Shown here piece after piece: positions 7,610 to 15,543 of a stretch of DNA of 64,000 bases (positions are counted from its first letter, which is position 1; each line of letters begins with the position of its first letter). Under the pieces are notes generated by a model. The model was not told the DNA's origin, did not search any database, and worked only from the letters and a program-made list of their open reading frames with translations. This DNA comes from Pelomonas sp963422775 (GTDB lineage: Bacteria; Pseudomonadota; Gammaproteobacteria; Burkholderiales; Burkholderiaceae_C), in NCBI GenBank assembly GCA_963422775.4, contig CAUJSJ030000035.1, forward strand, positions 55,553-119,552, written 5' to 3'. A program made the translations under genes and the position numbers.

Positions 7610-8875
7610 ATGCAAGACAGTCTGGCCTTGCTGATCGACCACTGGAAGGCCGATCCGCACAGTACCTACAACAGCTGGTTCCTGTGGGAGGAACGGCTCA
7701 AGAACTTCCGCTCGATCCGCCGCGGCATCGGCCAGGTGGTCAAGGACATCGAGGCCGGCACCTTCGGCAACGCCTATCGAGGCTCGACCCTAGAGACGGT
7801 CGTGGGGTCGGTGGCGGAGCAGCGCCAGATCTTCAAAGGGGCTGACCACGCCTTCCTGTGGAAGCCCAAGCTGCGGATCCCCGACATCTATGAGAACGCA
7901 GACAACCAGCGCGCCTTCGCCCGGCTGTTGCACACATGCGATTGCTGCGACACCGCGCAGGCCGTCATAGATGCCATCCAGCGCATCGACACCCTCCAGA
8001 TCAAAGGCTTGGGGCCGGCAGTGGCCAATCTGCTGTACTTCATCCATCCCACCCTGGTCATGCCCTTCAACACCGCGATCGTGAAGGGATACAACGCCGT
8101 CACAGGCGGCAACGTGAAGCTGGGCCGGTGGGACCACTACCTGTCGATGCGCGAGGGGGCGATCCGGTTGAACGCTCAGCACCGCACACAGCTGTCCAAT
8201 GGCCTGGGTGCCCTGGCCGGACTGCTCTTCGAGATCGGCTCCGGGCGCTACCAGGCGCCGCCCCGTGAGGGCGACGAGGATCAGCTCAAATCCTGGGAGG
8301 CGGACCTGGCTCAGGTGCGGGCCGAATCAGCCGCGCTGCACAAGCAGTGGGCCGCCGAGCGGGAGAGCGACACGACCCATACCCAGATCCAGGGGTGGCT
8401 GCGCGATCTCGGCAAGGCGCTGGGCTTTGACGTCTGGATCGCGAGCAACGACCGCGGCCGCGCCTATGGCAACGGCCAACTGGGGGATGGTTGCATCGCC
8501 GAGTTCACGCCGTCCGGCAGCACTGGTGCCGAGACCGTTCGGCTGATCGATGTGATCTGGCTTGAGCGAGGCACCGGCCAGGTTCACGCTGCATTTGAAG
8601 TCGAGCACTCGACATCCATCTACTCAGGCATCGTGCGCATGCTCGATCTGGCGCTCGGTACGACGGTAGGCGCGGGCAGCACCTTGTTCCTGGTGGCACC
8701 GGACACCCGACGCGACGACGTGCAGCAGCAACTGCGCCGCCCCGCGTTCTCTCGCGTGTCCGAGCTGGGCATTCGCTACTTACCCTACAGCCAGCTCCAA
8801 CAGCATCGCGAGGCGATGGCTCGGTTTGGATCGGGCCTCAAGCCCATGCTGGAGATCTCGCAACTGCTCCATTGA
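7610..8875 (+). CDS. Putative DNA-binding/nuclease protein (HhH plus PD-(D/E)xK-like)
   Basis: A 421-residue protein of unrecognised family. A helix-hairpin-helix-like segment (IKGLGPAVANLLYFIHP, from about residue 131) suggests DNA contact. The C-terminal half contains IDVIWLE (Asp314) followed by AAFEVEHSTSIYSG (Glu330, Glu332), a pattern recurring in restriction-endonuclease-fold proteins of the PD-(D/E)xK type. The next segment, GIVRMLDL, also fits that fold. Charged helices at about 220-260 link the halves. No methyltransferase partner is nearby. It sits between copper genes, with GAGGAATA before the ATG. The nuclease role is inference; defence or repair are both possible. Confidence 0.6.
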   Translation: MQDSLALLIDHWKADPHSTYNSWFLWEERLKNFRSIRRGIGQVVKDIEAGTFGNAYRGSTLETVVGSVAEQRQIFKGADHAFLWKPKLRIPDIYENADNQRAFARLLHTCDCCDTAQAVIDAIQRIDTLQIKGLGPAVANLLYFIHPTLVMPFNTAIVKGYNAVTGGNVKLGRWDHYLSMREGAIRLNAQHRTQLSNGLGALAGLLFEIGSGRYQAPPREGDEDQLKSWEADLAQVRAESAALHKQWAAERESDTTHTQIQGWLRDLGKALGFDVWIASNDRGRAYGNGQLGDGCIAEFTPSGSTGAETVRLIDVIWLERGTGQVHAAFEVEHSTSIYSGIVRMLDLALGTTVGAGSTLFLVAPDTRRDDVQQQLRRPAFSRVSELGIRYLPYSQLQQHREAMARFGSGLKPMLEISQLLH

Positions 8876-8962
8876 TCCCATGGTCCCACCGGTCTTGGAA
8901 GCACCAGCGTTCGCAACAGGCAGGCTTGGATTGCCGCTCGGCGATAACGACTCACATGGCGC

Positions 8963-8993
8963 TTGACATTGCCACGGTGGGAAGCTTGAGAGT
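8963..8993 (+). promoter_or_regulatory. Second CueR-like operator/promoter, upstream of copZ
   Basis: TTGACA (8963-8968) is followed by a 19-bp spacer and a weak -10, GAGAGT (8988-8993). A 21-bp dyad centred on G8976 pairs ACATTGCCAC with GTGGGAAGCT (7 of 10 symmetric). Spacing and dyad placement equal those of the 2313-2343 site. It probably puts copZ, the small membrane gene and copA under the same CueR. Confidence 0.75.
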
Positions 8994-9031
8994 GTGATCA
9001 CTGGATACCCAGGATCACCCAGGAGCTGACG

Positions 9032-9286
9032 ATGATTACGTTCGAAGTGAATGACATGACCTGCGGGCATTGCGTGAGCATGATCGCCAAGGCCGTCAAG
9101 CAAACCGACGCTGATGCCAAGTTGGCTGTGGATCTCGCGAGCAAGCGAGTGCAGATCGATTCCGCAAATGCGGACGAGGCAGAGCTGAAGTCGGCCATTG
9201 GGGAGGCGGGCTACACCCCGACCAGTCCGGCCACCACGGCGCAAGCGCCCAAGCGTGCTGGCGGCGGCTGCTGCGGCTGCCACTGA
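9032..9286 (+). CDS. copZ: CopZ-type copper chaperone with Cys-rich tail
   Basis: An 84-residue heavy-metal-associated domain with the Cu(I)-binding MTCGHC at residues 9-14 and the expected babbab length. A Pro/Ala linker then ends in a GGGCCGCH tail that adds three Cys and one His, unusual for a plain CopZ and a possible second metal site. It has a strong GGAG site upstream and its own CueR-like promoter. It probably delivers Cu(I) to the CopA ATPase encoded next. Confidence 0.92.
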   Translation: MITFEVNDMTCGHCVSMIAKAVKQTDADAKLAVDLASKRVQIDSANADEAELKSAIGEAGYTPTSPATTAQAPKRAGGGCCGCH

Positions 9287-9491
9287 CCATGACCGCTTGA
9301 TCGAGGTCAACAGCCAGGGTGGGAAGTTCAGGGAGCATGCGCTTCATGACCCTCCCACCTGCTGCATGCCGTCAAGACACCGCCAAATGGAGGTTTGCCT
9401 GACAGGTCGGCCGACGAGTGCCGGGGCGTTGAAGGCTGCCGAGTAGCTTTCTCCGACAGGGGCGGCCATTCTGGACACTGGAGTTGCGCTC

Positions 9492-9686
9492 ATGTGGCCT
9501 CGATTGGCGGCGTGCGCACCGGCCATGCTGGCCATCGGTGCGCTCGTTCATGCCACGGGCGCACACAAGCACCGCCTGCAACACGACAAACCCCGGCCAC
9601 GTTGGAGTCGGTGGCTCTTCGCGGGCTGCTGGCTTGCCCTTGCCCTGCTGAGCGTTGCGCTGGTTTGGCGCGTGGCTCAGGGATAG
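9492..9686 (+). CDS. Small inner-membrane protein upstream of copA
   Basis: A 64-residue protein with two hydrophobic segments (residues about 5-22 and 43-60) separated by a basic, His-containing loop (GAHKHRLQHDKPRPR). It ends 13 nt before the copA start, suggesting one transcript. The family is unrecognised. A helper role in copper export is a guess from position. No strong ribosome site is visible, so it is less certain than its neighbours. Confidence 0.5.
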   Translation: MWPRLAACAPAMLAIGALVHATGAHKHRLQHDKPRPRWSRWLFAGCWLALALLSVALVWRVAQG

Positions 9687-9699
9687 AACGGAGAAAGAT

Positions 9700-12108
9700 A
9701 TGGAACACCACCACAACCACGGCGGGCTCACCGCTCCTACCGTCTCCGAGCCCCGTGGCGCCACGGTCTACACTTGTCCGATGCATCCAGAAGTCCGCCA
9801 GGACCAGCCTGGTGATTGCCCCAAATGCGGCATGCACCTGGTGGATGAAGGCCAGGCCGAAGGCAACCCCGGCAACGCGGCGGCACCGCATGTCCCCGTC
9901 CATGACCATGGCCATGCTCATCACCACGACGGTCCCACCACTGCATTACGTCCCACGGCCGTTGCTGCCGGTGCCTCGCCAGGCGCTGCGCCCGCCGATG
10001 CGCCGGCTGGCACCGTCTACACCTGCCCGATGCATCCTGAGATCCGGCAGGACCATCCCGGCAGCTGCCCCAAGTGCGGCATGACGCTGGAGCCGTTGAT
10101 CCCTGAGGCCACGGCGGACGACGACAACCCCGAACTGCGCGATTTCTCCCGACGCTTCTGGTGGACGCTCCCGCTGACGGTGGTGGTCACGACCTTGGCG
10201 ATGGCCGGGCACCGCTTCGGCCTCATGGCCCCGGCCCAGCAAAGCTGGCTGGAATTGCTGCTCTCGTTGCCGGTGGTGCTCTGGGCCGGCTGGCCGTTCT
10301 TCGTGCGCTGCCTGCAGTCGGTGCTGCATCGCAGCCCGAACATGTGGACGCTCATCGGTATCGGCACCGGCGCGGCGTTCGCCTACAGCGTCGTGGCGAC
10401 GGCCGCACCGCAGCTCTTCCCGATCAGCTTCACAGCTCACGGCCGAATTGGCGTGTATTTCGAGGCCGCCGCGGTCATCATCTCGCTCACCCTGCTGGGT
10501 CAGATGCTGGAATTGAAGGCGCGGTCCCAGACCTCAGCTGCCATCAAGTCGTTGCTTCGCCTCGCGCCCAAGACCGCCCGTCGCATCGAGGCCGACGGCA
10601 GCGAGGCGGACGTGCCGCTCACCCATGTGCATGTGGGTGATCGTCTGCGCATCCGCCCAGGGGAGAAGGTGCCGGTGGACGGCGTCGTCCTGGAAGGCGC
10701 GAGCGCCATCGACGAGGCCATGTTGACCGGCGAGCCCGTACCTGTCACGAAGCGGCCTGGTGACAAGGTCATCGGCGCCACCATCAACACCTCGGGCTCC
10801 TTGGTCATGCAGTCCGAGCGTGTCGGGTCCCAGACCATGCTGTCGCAAATCGTGCAGATGGTGGCGCAGGCCCAGCGCTCGAAGGCGCCCATGCAACGCA
10901 TGGCCGACCAGGTGGCCGGCTGGTTCGTGCTGGTCGTGATCGGCATCGCCTTGACGACATTCCTTGCCTGGGGGCTGCTGGGCGGCGAACAGGGCTGGCA
11001 GTTCGGGCTCATCAATGCGGTGTCGGTGCTCATCATTGCCTGCCCCTGTGCCCTGGGCCTTGCGACGCCGATGTCCATCATGGTGGCCACAGGCAAGGCG
11101 GCCACGCAGGGCATCCTGTTCCGCGATGCGTCCGCCATCGAGAACTTCAGGCGCGTGGACACGATGATCGTCGACAAGACGGGTACGCTCACTGAAGGGA
11201 AGCCGGCTTTCGACCGCGCCGTGGCGGCACCGGGCATGACGGAGGACGACGTGCTGCGCCTCGCAGCCAGCCTTGACAAAGGCAGCGAGCATCCGCTGGC
11301 GCACGCGATCGTGGACGCTGCGCGCAGCCGGCAACTGAACCTGTCGGCAGCCGTTGATTTCGAGTCCTCGAGCGGCATCGGCGTTCGTGGCGCGATCGAC
11401 GGGCAGAAGCTGGTGCTCGGCAATACCGCCTTGATGGAGCAGGACGGCGTCGACGTGACGCCGCTTCGCGGTCCCGCGGAGGAAATGCGTCAGCGCGGCA
11501 GCAGCGTCATGTTCCTGGCTCGGGAGCGGCAGTTGCTGGGCATCCTGGCGGTCTCGGATCCGATCAAGCCGAGCACGCCGGAGGCGGTCAAGAGTCTCCA
11601 GGATGCGGGGATGCGCGTGGTGATGGCCACGGGCGACGGCCTGACCACCGCCCAGTCCGTTGCCAAGCAGTTGGGCATCGACGAAGTGCACGGCGAGGTC
11701 AAGCCGGCCGACAAGCTGGCCCTGGTCGACCGGCTGCAGCGCGAAGGCCGCGTGGTCGGCATGGCGGGTGACGGCATTAACGATGCACCAGCGCTCGCCA
11801 AGGCCGACGTGGGCGTGGCGATGGGTACCGGCACCGACGTGGCCATGAACAGCGCCCAGGTGACGCTGGTCAAGGGCGATCTGCGGGGCATCGCCCGCGC
11901 CCGCGGCATTTCGCAGGCGACCATCGCCAACATGCGGCAGAACCTTGTGTTCGCCTTCGTCTACAACGCGCTGGGCGTGCCGCTGGCGGCCGGTGCGCTG
12001 TACCCGTTCACCGGGTGGCTACTGTCGCCCATGATCGCGGCGCTGGCCATGAGCCTGTCGTCGGTGAGCGTTGTCTTCAATTCGCTGCGGCTGCAGGCCA
12101 CCAAGTAA
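9700..12108 (+). CDS. copA: Cu(I)-exporting P1B-type ATPase
   Basis: An 802-residue copper exporter of the inner membrane. Instead of a CxxC HMA domain, the N-terminus carries two YTCPMHPE...CPKCGM metal-binding domains (starting near residues 24 and 107) joined by a His-rich linker. The ATPase core has the CPC metal motif (Cys448-Pro-Cys450), DKTGT phosphorylation site (Asp492), HP dipeptide (His531), TGD and GDGIND near 691. Eight membrane helices are expected. ATG 9700 follows GGAGAAAG; the longer frame from 9655 overlaps the previous gene. It works with CopZ to expel cytosolic Cu(I). Confidence 0.95.
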   Translation: MEHHHNHGGLTAPTVSEPRGATVYTCPMHPEVRQDQPGDCPKCGMHLVDEGQAEGNPGNAAAPHVPVHDHGHAHHHDGPTTALRPTAVAAGASPGAAPADAPAGTVYTCPMHPEIRQDHPGSCPKCGMTLEPLIPEATADDDNPELRDFSRRFWWTLPLTVVVTTLAMAGHRFGLMAPAQQSWLELLLSLPVVLWAGWPFFVRCLQSVLHRSPNMWTLIGIGTGAAFAYSVVATAAPQLFPISFTAHGRIGVYFEAAAVIISLTLLGQMLELKARSQTSAAIKSLLRLAPKTARRIEADGSEADVPLTHVHVGDRLRIRPGEKVPVDGVVLEGASAIDEAMLTGEPVPVTKRPGDKVIGATINTSGSLVMQSERVGSQTMLSQIVQMVAQAQRSKAPMQRMADQVAGWFVLVVIGIALTTFLAWGLLGGEQGWQFGLINAVSVLIIACPCALGLATPMSIMVATGKAATQGILFRDASAIENFRRVDTMIVDKTGTLTEGKPAFDRAVAAPGMTEDDVLRLAASLDKGSEHPLAHAIVDAARSRQLNLSAAVDFESSSGIGVRGAIDGQKLVLGNTALMEQDGVDVTPLRGPAEEMRQRGSSVMFLARERQLLGILAVSDPIKPSTPEAVKSLQDAGMRVVMATGDGLTTAQSVAKQLGIDEVHGEVKPADKLALVDRLQREGRVVGMAGDGINDAPALAKADVGVAMGTGTDVAMNSAQVTLVKGDLRGIARARGISQATIANMRQNLVFAFVYNALGVPLAAGALYPFTGWLLSPMIAALAMSLSSVSVVFNSLRLQATK

Positions 12109-12338
12109 ACAGCCCAACGCTCCAACACCGCATCGCGGTCAGCGGGACTTGCGCACGTTGATCACCATCTACGGGCTGTCGATGGCAGTCGGACGCGGGA
12201 TGTCGTTGTCAGTCCGTAGGCGCTCGCAGCTGTGGAGAAGCGCCATTGGCGCGTTCTCCGAGTCGCCTGATCAGCATCAACACGCCCACAGGCAGGCTTT
12301 CTAAGCTGGACTGGTACCCCAACCATGCTGGAGTCTTC

Positions 12339-12620
12339 ATGAAGCGCATTCCCTACGTCCTTATCGCGTCGCTCGGCCTCGCCGTGGCCTCGAGAGCCGC
12401 CGTGGCCCAGACCGCCGCAGCATCCGCCCCAATGGCCTCCGCCTCCATACCGCGCGACTGCAAGCCCAAGCACGACCATGGTGCCGAGCGTGGCATGCCC
12501 ACAGGCGCTTCCGCGAACTGCGCCAAGGGCGCAACGAGCGCCGAGGACGCGGCGTCCGCACCGGCCAAGAAGCAGGTCAAGCCGCACGACCACGCCAAGT
12601 TCCACAAGAACCAAGGCTGA
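12339..12620 (+). CDS. Exported small His/Cys-containing protein
   Basis: A 93-residue protein with a signal peptide ending AVAQ-T, followed by a low-complexity Ala/Lys chain. It has two single Cys (DCKPKHDHG and ANCAKG) and a His-rich C-terminus (KPHDHAKFHKN). The composition suggests weak metal binding in the periplasm. I do not recognise the family. GGAG precedes the ATG at 12339. The 230 bp separating it from copA contain no other gene and no clear terminator. Confidence 0.7.
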   Translation: MKRIPYVLIASLGLAVASRAAVAQTAAASAPMASASIPRDCKPKHDHGAERGMPTGASANCAKGATSAEDAASAPAKKQVKPHDHAKFHKNQG

Positions 12621-12744
12621 TCAACATCCAGTTCGCCTGTGCGGCCGGGAGTAGACGATGGGCACGCGCCCGAGCGATGCGCAGCACCACGCCCGGCTCA
12701 TCGGTTTTCATGCTGGGCCTGCACTGGGCCAGATTGGGGCGAGG

Positions 12745-13173
12745 TCAGTCGACAACCAGCTCCGCCTGGTCTAACTGCAGGTAATGCGGAGAAATCTTCA
12801 CCGCCAGCTTGCCTACTGACGTCGTCGAGGGTGCGGTGAAGCCGCAATCCAGCGTCACCACGCCATCCTCGAATCTCGATTCGGTCTTGCTGTCCTGCCG
12901 GCAAGCCACCGGCACGCCGCCGAGCGCGATCAGCCGAAGCGACACCTGGCTGTCGTCGTGGCTGCCCAGGAACCGCGCCTTGAACCGAAACTCTCGAACG
13001 CCCGCCGAGGCCGGCAGCGTGCAAACCGGTTCGCCTTCCTCGTCGTTGAGGGTGGCGGTTTGGCAACTGGGCGCGACGGCGGGAGAAGCGCCAGCCGTCG
13101 ACGCCAGCAGCGCCAATACAAGGATTGCCCACTTTCTGGCCGGGCAGCGACGTTCGGGGTTGTGAAGCATCAA
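12745..13173 (-). CDS. Exported hypothetical protein (142 aa)
   Basis: A minus-strand gene in an otherwise plus-strand island. After a basic N-terminus comes a signal helix (WAILVLALLASTAGASPA), then a beta-rich secreted domain with four Cys (SCQTATL, VCTLP, VACRQ, LDCGF) that could form two disulfides. No enzyme or metal motif is evident. It faces the His-rich gene (convergent) and is divergent from the DUF305 gene, with a 154-bp shared upstream region. The role is unknown. Confidence 0.7.
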   Translation of the reverse strand: MMLHNPERRCPARKWAILVLALLASTAGASPAVAPSCQTATLNDEEGEPVCTLPASAGVREFRFKARFLGSHDDSQVSLRLIALGGVPVACRQDSKTESRFEDGVVTLDCGFTAPSTTSVGKLAVKISPHYLQLDQAELVVD

Positions 13174-13327
13174 TCCATGATGCCGCCGCTGAATGTCAGC
13201 GCCATGGCGCGTCGGCTTGGGAAGGCAGGACCGCTCCCGGATGTTTGAAACCGCAGGGTCGGGAGCGCTGATTGCCGCGGCGCCTGAGGCGGGCTACTCC
13301 GCCATACCCGCCATCAGGAGACTTTCC

Positions 13328-13681
13328 ATGAACCGAGTGCTTGCCAACTCCATCCGTTTTGCCCTCTGTCCGGTTGTCCTCGCCGTGGGCTTGAGCAGTG
13401 CTGCGTTGGCTCAGGCTCAGCCGGACAACCATGGCTCTGAGCAAATGAACAAGGCCATGATGTCTGGCATGCAGCAGATGTAGGGCGTGAAAATGAGTGG
13501 CGACACCGACAAGGACTTCGCCATGATGATGAAGACGCATCACCAGCAAGCGCTGGACATGGCCAAGGCCGAGGTCGAGCACGGCAAGTCGGCTGAGCTG
13601 AAAGCCATGGCTCAGAAGATGATCAAGGATCAGACAAAGGAAATCGCCAAGCTGGATGCATGGCTACAGAAGAACAAGTGA
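13328..13681 (+). pseudogene. DUF305-type periplasmic protein interrupted by amber codon
   Basis: One reading frame encodes a signal peptide (residues 1-33), a Met-rich segment (MNKAMMSGMQQM) and then the DUF305 helical domain (DFAMMMKTHHQQALDMAKAE), a ferritin-like family often carrying copper-binding His/Met. The frame is interrupted only by TAG at 13481-13483, between the signal/linker and the domain. A single change from CAG would restore it. It could be a dead gene, a suppressed amber, or a sequencing error. A restart at ATG 13493 would give a cytosolic domain without a signal. Confidence 0.82.
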
Positions 13682-13780
13682 CCCTTGGTTTCCGTCGCCA
13701 GCCCGCCAAATGACGCAAGGCTTTGCGTTAGCGCAAATCGACGCCGCCACAGTCACCAGCCCGACCGCTAGACTCGCGAC

Positions 13781-14185
13781 ATGAAGTTGAAGAAGGCCTA
13801 CCGACGCTGGTTCGCGAGCACGCTCGCGCTGGTGCTGGTGTGCCTGCAACTTTCGACGGCCGCCTACGCCTGCCCGGGATCTGTCGGGTCGGAATCGACG
13901 CCGAACGTCATGGCCGGCATGTCGGACTGCGACCAGATGGCGTCCATGGACACCGAGCAGCCGCAGCTGTGCAAGGCGCACTGCGACCGCGACAAGCAGA
14001 CCGTCAACAACGTGCCGGCATCGGATCTGGCGCCGACGGTCGTCCTTGACCCGCTGCTGACCCGCCTCGCACTCTGGCTTCCGCCCGAAGCGGCCGAGGC
14101 ACTTCCGGCGGTGATCACCGCCCACACCGGCCCGCCTGACGGCACGCTGCCGGTCTATCTCGCCCTCCAAGTCCTCCGCAATTGA
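13781..14185 (+). CDS. Exported Cys/Met-rich protein preceding the RND pump
   Basis: A 134-residue protein with a signal peptide (TLALVLVCLQLSTAAYA), then a short region holding five Cys and several Met/Asp (ACPGS, MSDCDQMASMD, CKAHCDRDK), and a Pro/Leu-rich C-terminal part. The layout parallels the CzcI/DUF2946-like proteins elsewhere in the window, though without the ERPPR ending. Its place just before cusCBA suggests an accessory or sensing role in periplasmic copper handling. It is co-oriented with, and 91 nt ahead of, the outer-membrane gene. Confidence 0.7.
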   Translation: MKLKKAYRRWFASTLALVLVCLQLSTAAYACPGSVGSESTPNVMAGMSDCDQMASMDTEQPQLCKAHCDRDKQTVNNVPASDLAPTVVLDPLLTRLALWLPPEAAEALPAVITAHTGPPDGTLPVYLALQVLRN

Positions 14186-14276
14186 GCCCTGACGTTCGCG
14201 CTGCCGCACTCGCGGCGGTGCGTCCGCGTCTCGCGATCGTGCTCGATCGCTTCCAGGGTCTTTGTGGAGAGCCTTC

Positions 14277-15539
14277 ATGGCCATCTTCTTTCGAGCGGGA
14301 CCGCAGTCCCGTTCTCTCGGCGCAGCCAGCATCGTGGCCGCCGTATTGCTGGCCGCGACAGCGGCCGATGCTGCGCCACTGAGTTTCGAACAGGCACAGC
14401 TTCTGGCCGAGCAGCACTCGGCTGCGCTGACGGCGCGCCAGGCCACCGCCGATGGCGCGCAACAGGCGCGCATCGCTGCAGGGCAACTTCCTGATCCGAA
14501 GCTGGCTGTCGGCGTCGAGAACTTCCCGATCTCGGGGCCTGAGCGTTTCAGCTGGAACCGGGAATCGATGACGATGCGCCGCGTCGGCGTCATGCAGGAC
14601 GTGCCAAACGCCGCCAAGCGGGCCGCCCAGCGCGAATCTGCCGGCGCCAAGTTGGAGCGCGAGCGCGCGATGCTGGAGGCAGAACGCTTGGCGGTGCGCC
14701 GCGAAGCTGCGCTGGCATGGCTCAACCTGCACTTCGCCGAGCGCAGGCTGGCCGCTTTCGCCACCCTTGAGCATGAGAACAGGCTCCTGCAAGACACCTT
14801 GGCCGCGCGCGTGACGTCTGGCGCAACGACACCTGCCGACGCGCTGATGGCACGCCAGGAACTGCTGGACCTGGCCGACCGCAAGGACGAGCTCCAGGCC
14901 GGTGTCGAGCAGGCGCGCGCCCAGTTGCGTCGGTGGACGGGAGAGCCGCCGGATCTGACAACAACCTCCGAGACGCCTGTACTGCGGCTCGATCTGGACC
15001 GCTTACTCGGTGGGCTTGATCAGCACACCGAACTTCTTGCTTTCAAGCCGATGCTGGCCATGGCCCGCGCCGATGTAGACGAGGCCGTGGCCATGCGCCG
15101 CGGGGATTGGGGCTGGGAGGTGGCTTATGGCAACCGAGCCCGAGCCTTCGGCGACATGGTGTCCTTCCAGTTGATCTTCGAGCTGCCGGTCTCCAGGTCC
15201 ACCCGTCAGGAGCCCGTGATCAGCTCGCGCCAGAAGGAGGTAGAGCGCCTGCAGGCCGAACGTGAGGACGCGCTGCGGCGAATCCGTGCCGACGTGGACG
15301 GCCAATTGGCCGAGCTCCAGCGCCTGGAGCACGTGCAGCAGCGCCAGCGCAGTGTCGCTTTGCCCCTCGCACAGGAGCGTGCCCAGGTGACCTTGGCCAG
15401 CTACCAATCTGGCCGCGCCGACCTCGGGGCTGTGCTCGCCGCGCGCAAGAACGCCATTGAGGCGCAGTTGCGCGAACTCGATCTCCAAGCCCAGGTGCTC
15501 GCCCAGCAGGCCCGCCTGGCCTATCTCATTGCGGAGTGA
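14277..15539 (+). CDS. cusC: CusC/CzcC-type outer-membrane efflux factor
   Basis: A 420-residue outer-membrane channel for the heavy-metal RND pump. It has a cleavable signal (ASIVAAVLLAATAADA) but no lipobox Cys, unlike the TolC-like protein at 3270. Long heptad helices and the paired OEP repeats follow. ATG 14277 is chosen over GTG 14262 because GGAGAG lies 6 nt before it. The stop is 4 nt before the adaptor gene. It would complete a tripartite Cu(I)/Ag(I) export complex with the next two proteins. Confidence 0.93.
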   Translation: MAIFFRAGPQSRSLGAASIVAAVLLAATAADAAPLSFEQAQLLAEQHSAALTARQATADGAQQARIAAGQLPDPKLAVGVENFPISGPERFSWNRESMTMRRVGVMQDVPNAAKRAAQRESAGAKLERERAMLEAERLAVRREAALAWLNLHFAERRLAAFATLEHENRLLQDTLAARVTSGATTPADALMARQELLDLADRKDELQAGVEQARAQLRRWTGEPPDLTTTSETPVLRLDLDRLLGGLDQHTELLAFKPMLAMARADVDEAVAMRRGDWGWEVAYGNRARAFGDMVSFQLIFELPVSRSTRQEPVISSRQKEVERLQAEREDALRRIRADVDGQLAELQRLEHVQQRQRSVALPLAQERAQVTLASYQSGRADLGAVLAARKNAIEAQLRELDLQAQVLAQQARLAYLIAE

Positions 15540-15543
15540 CCCA

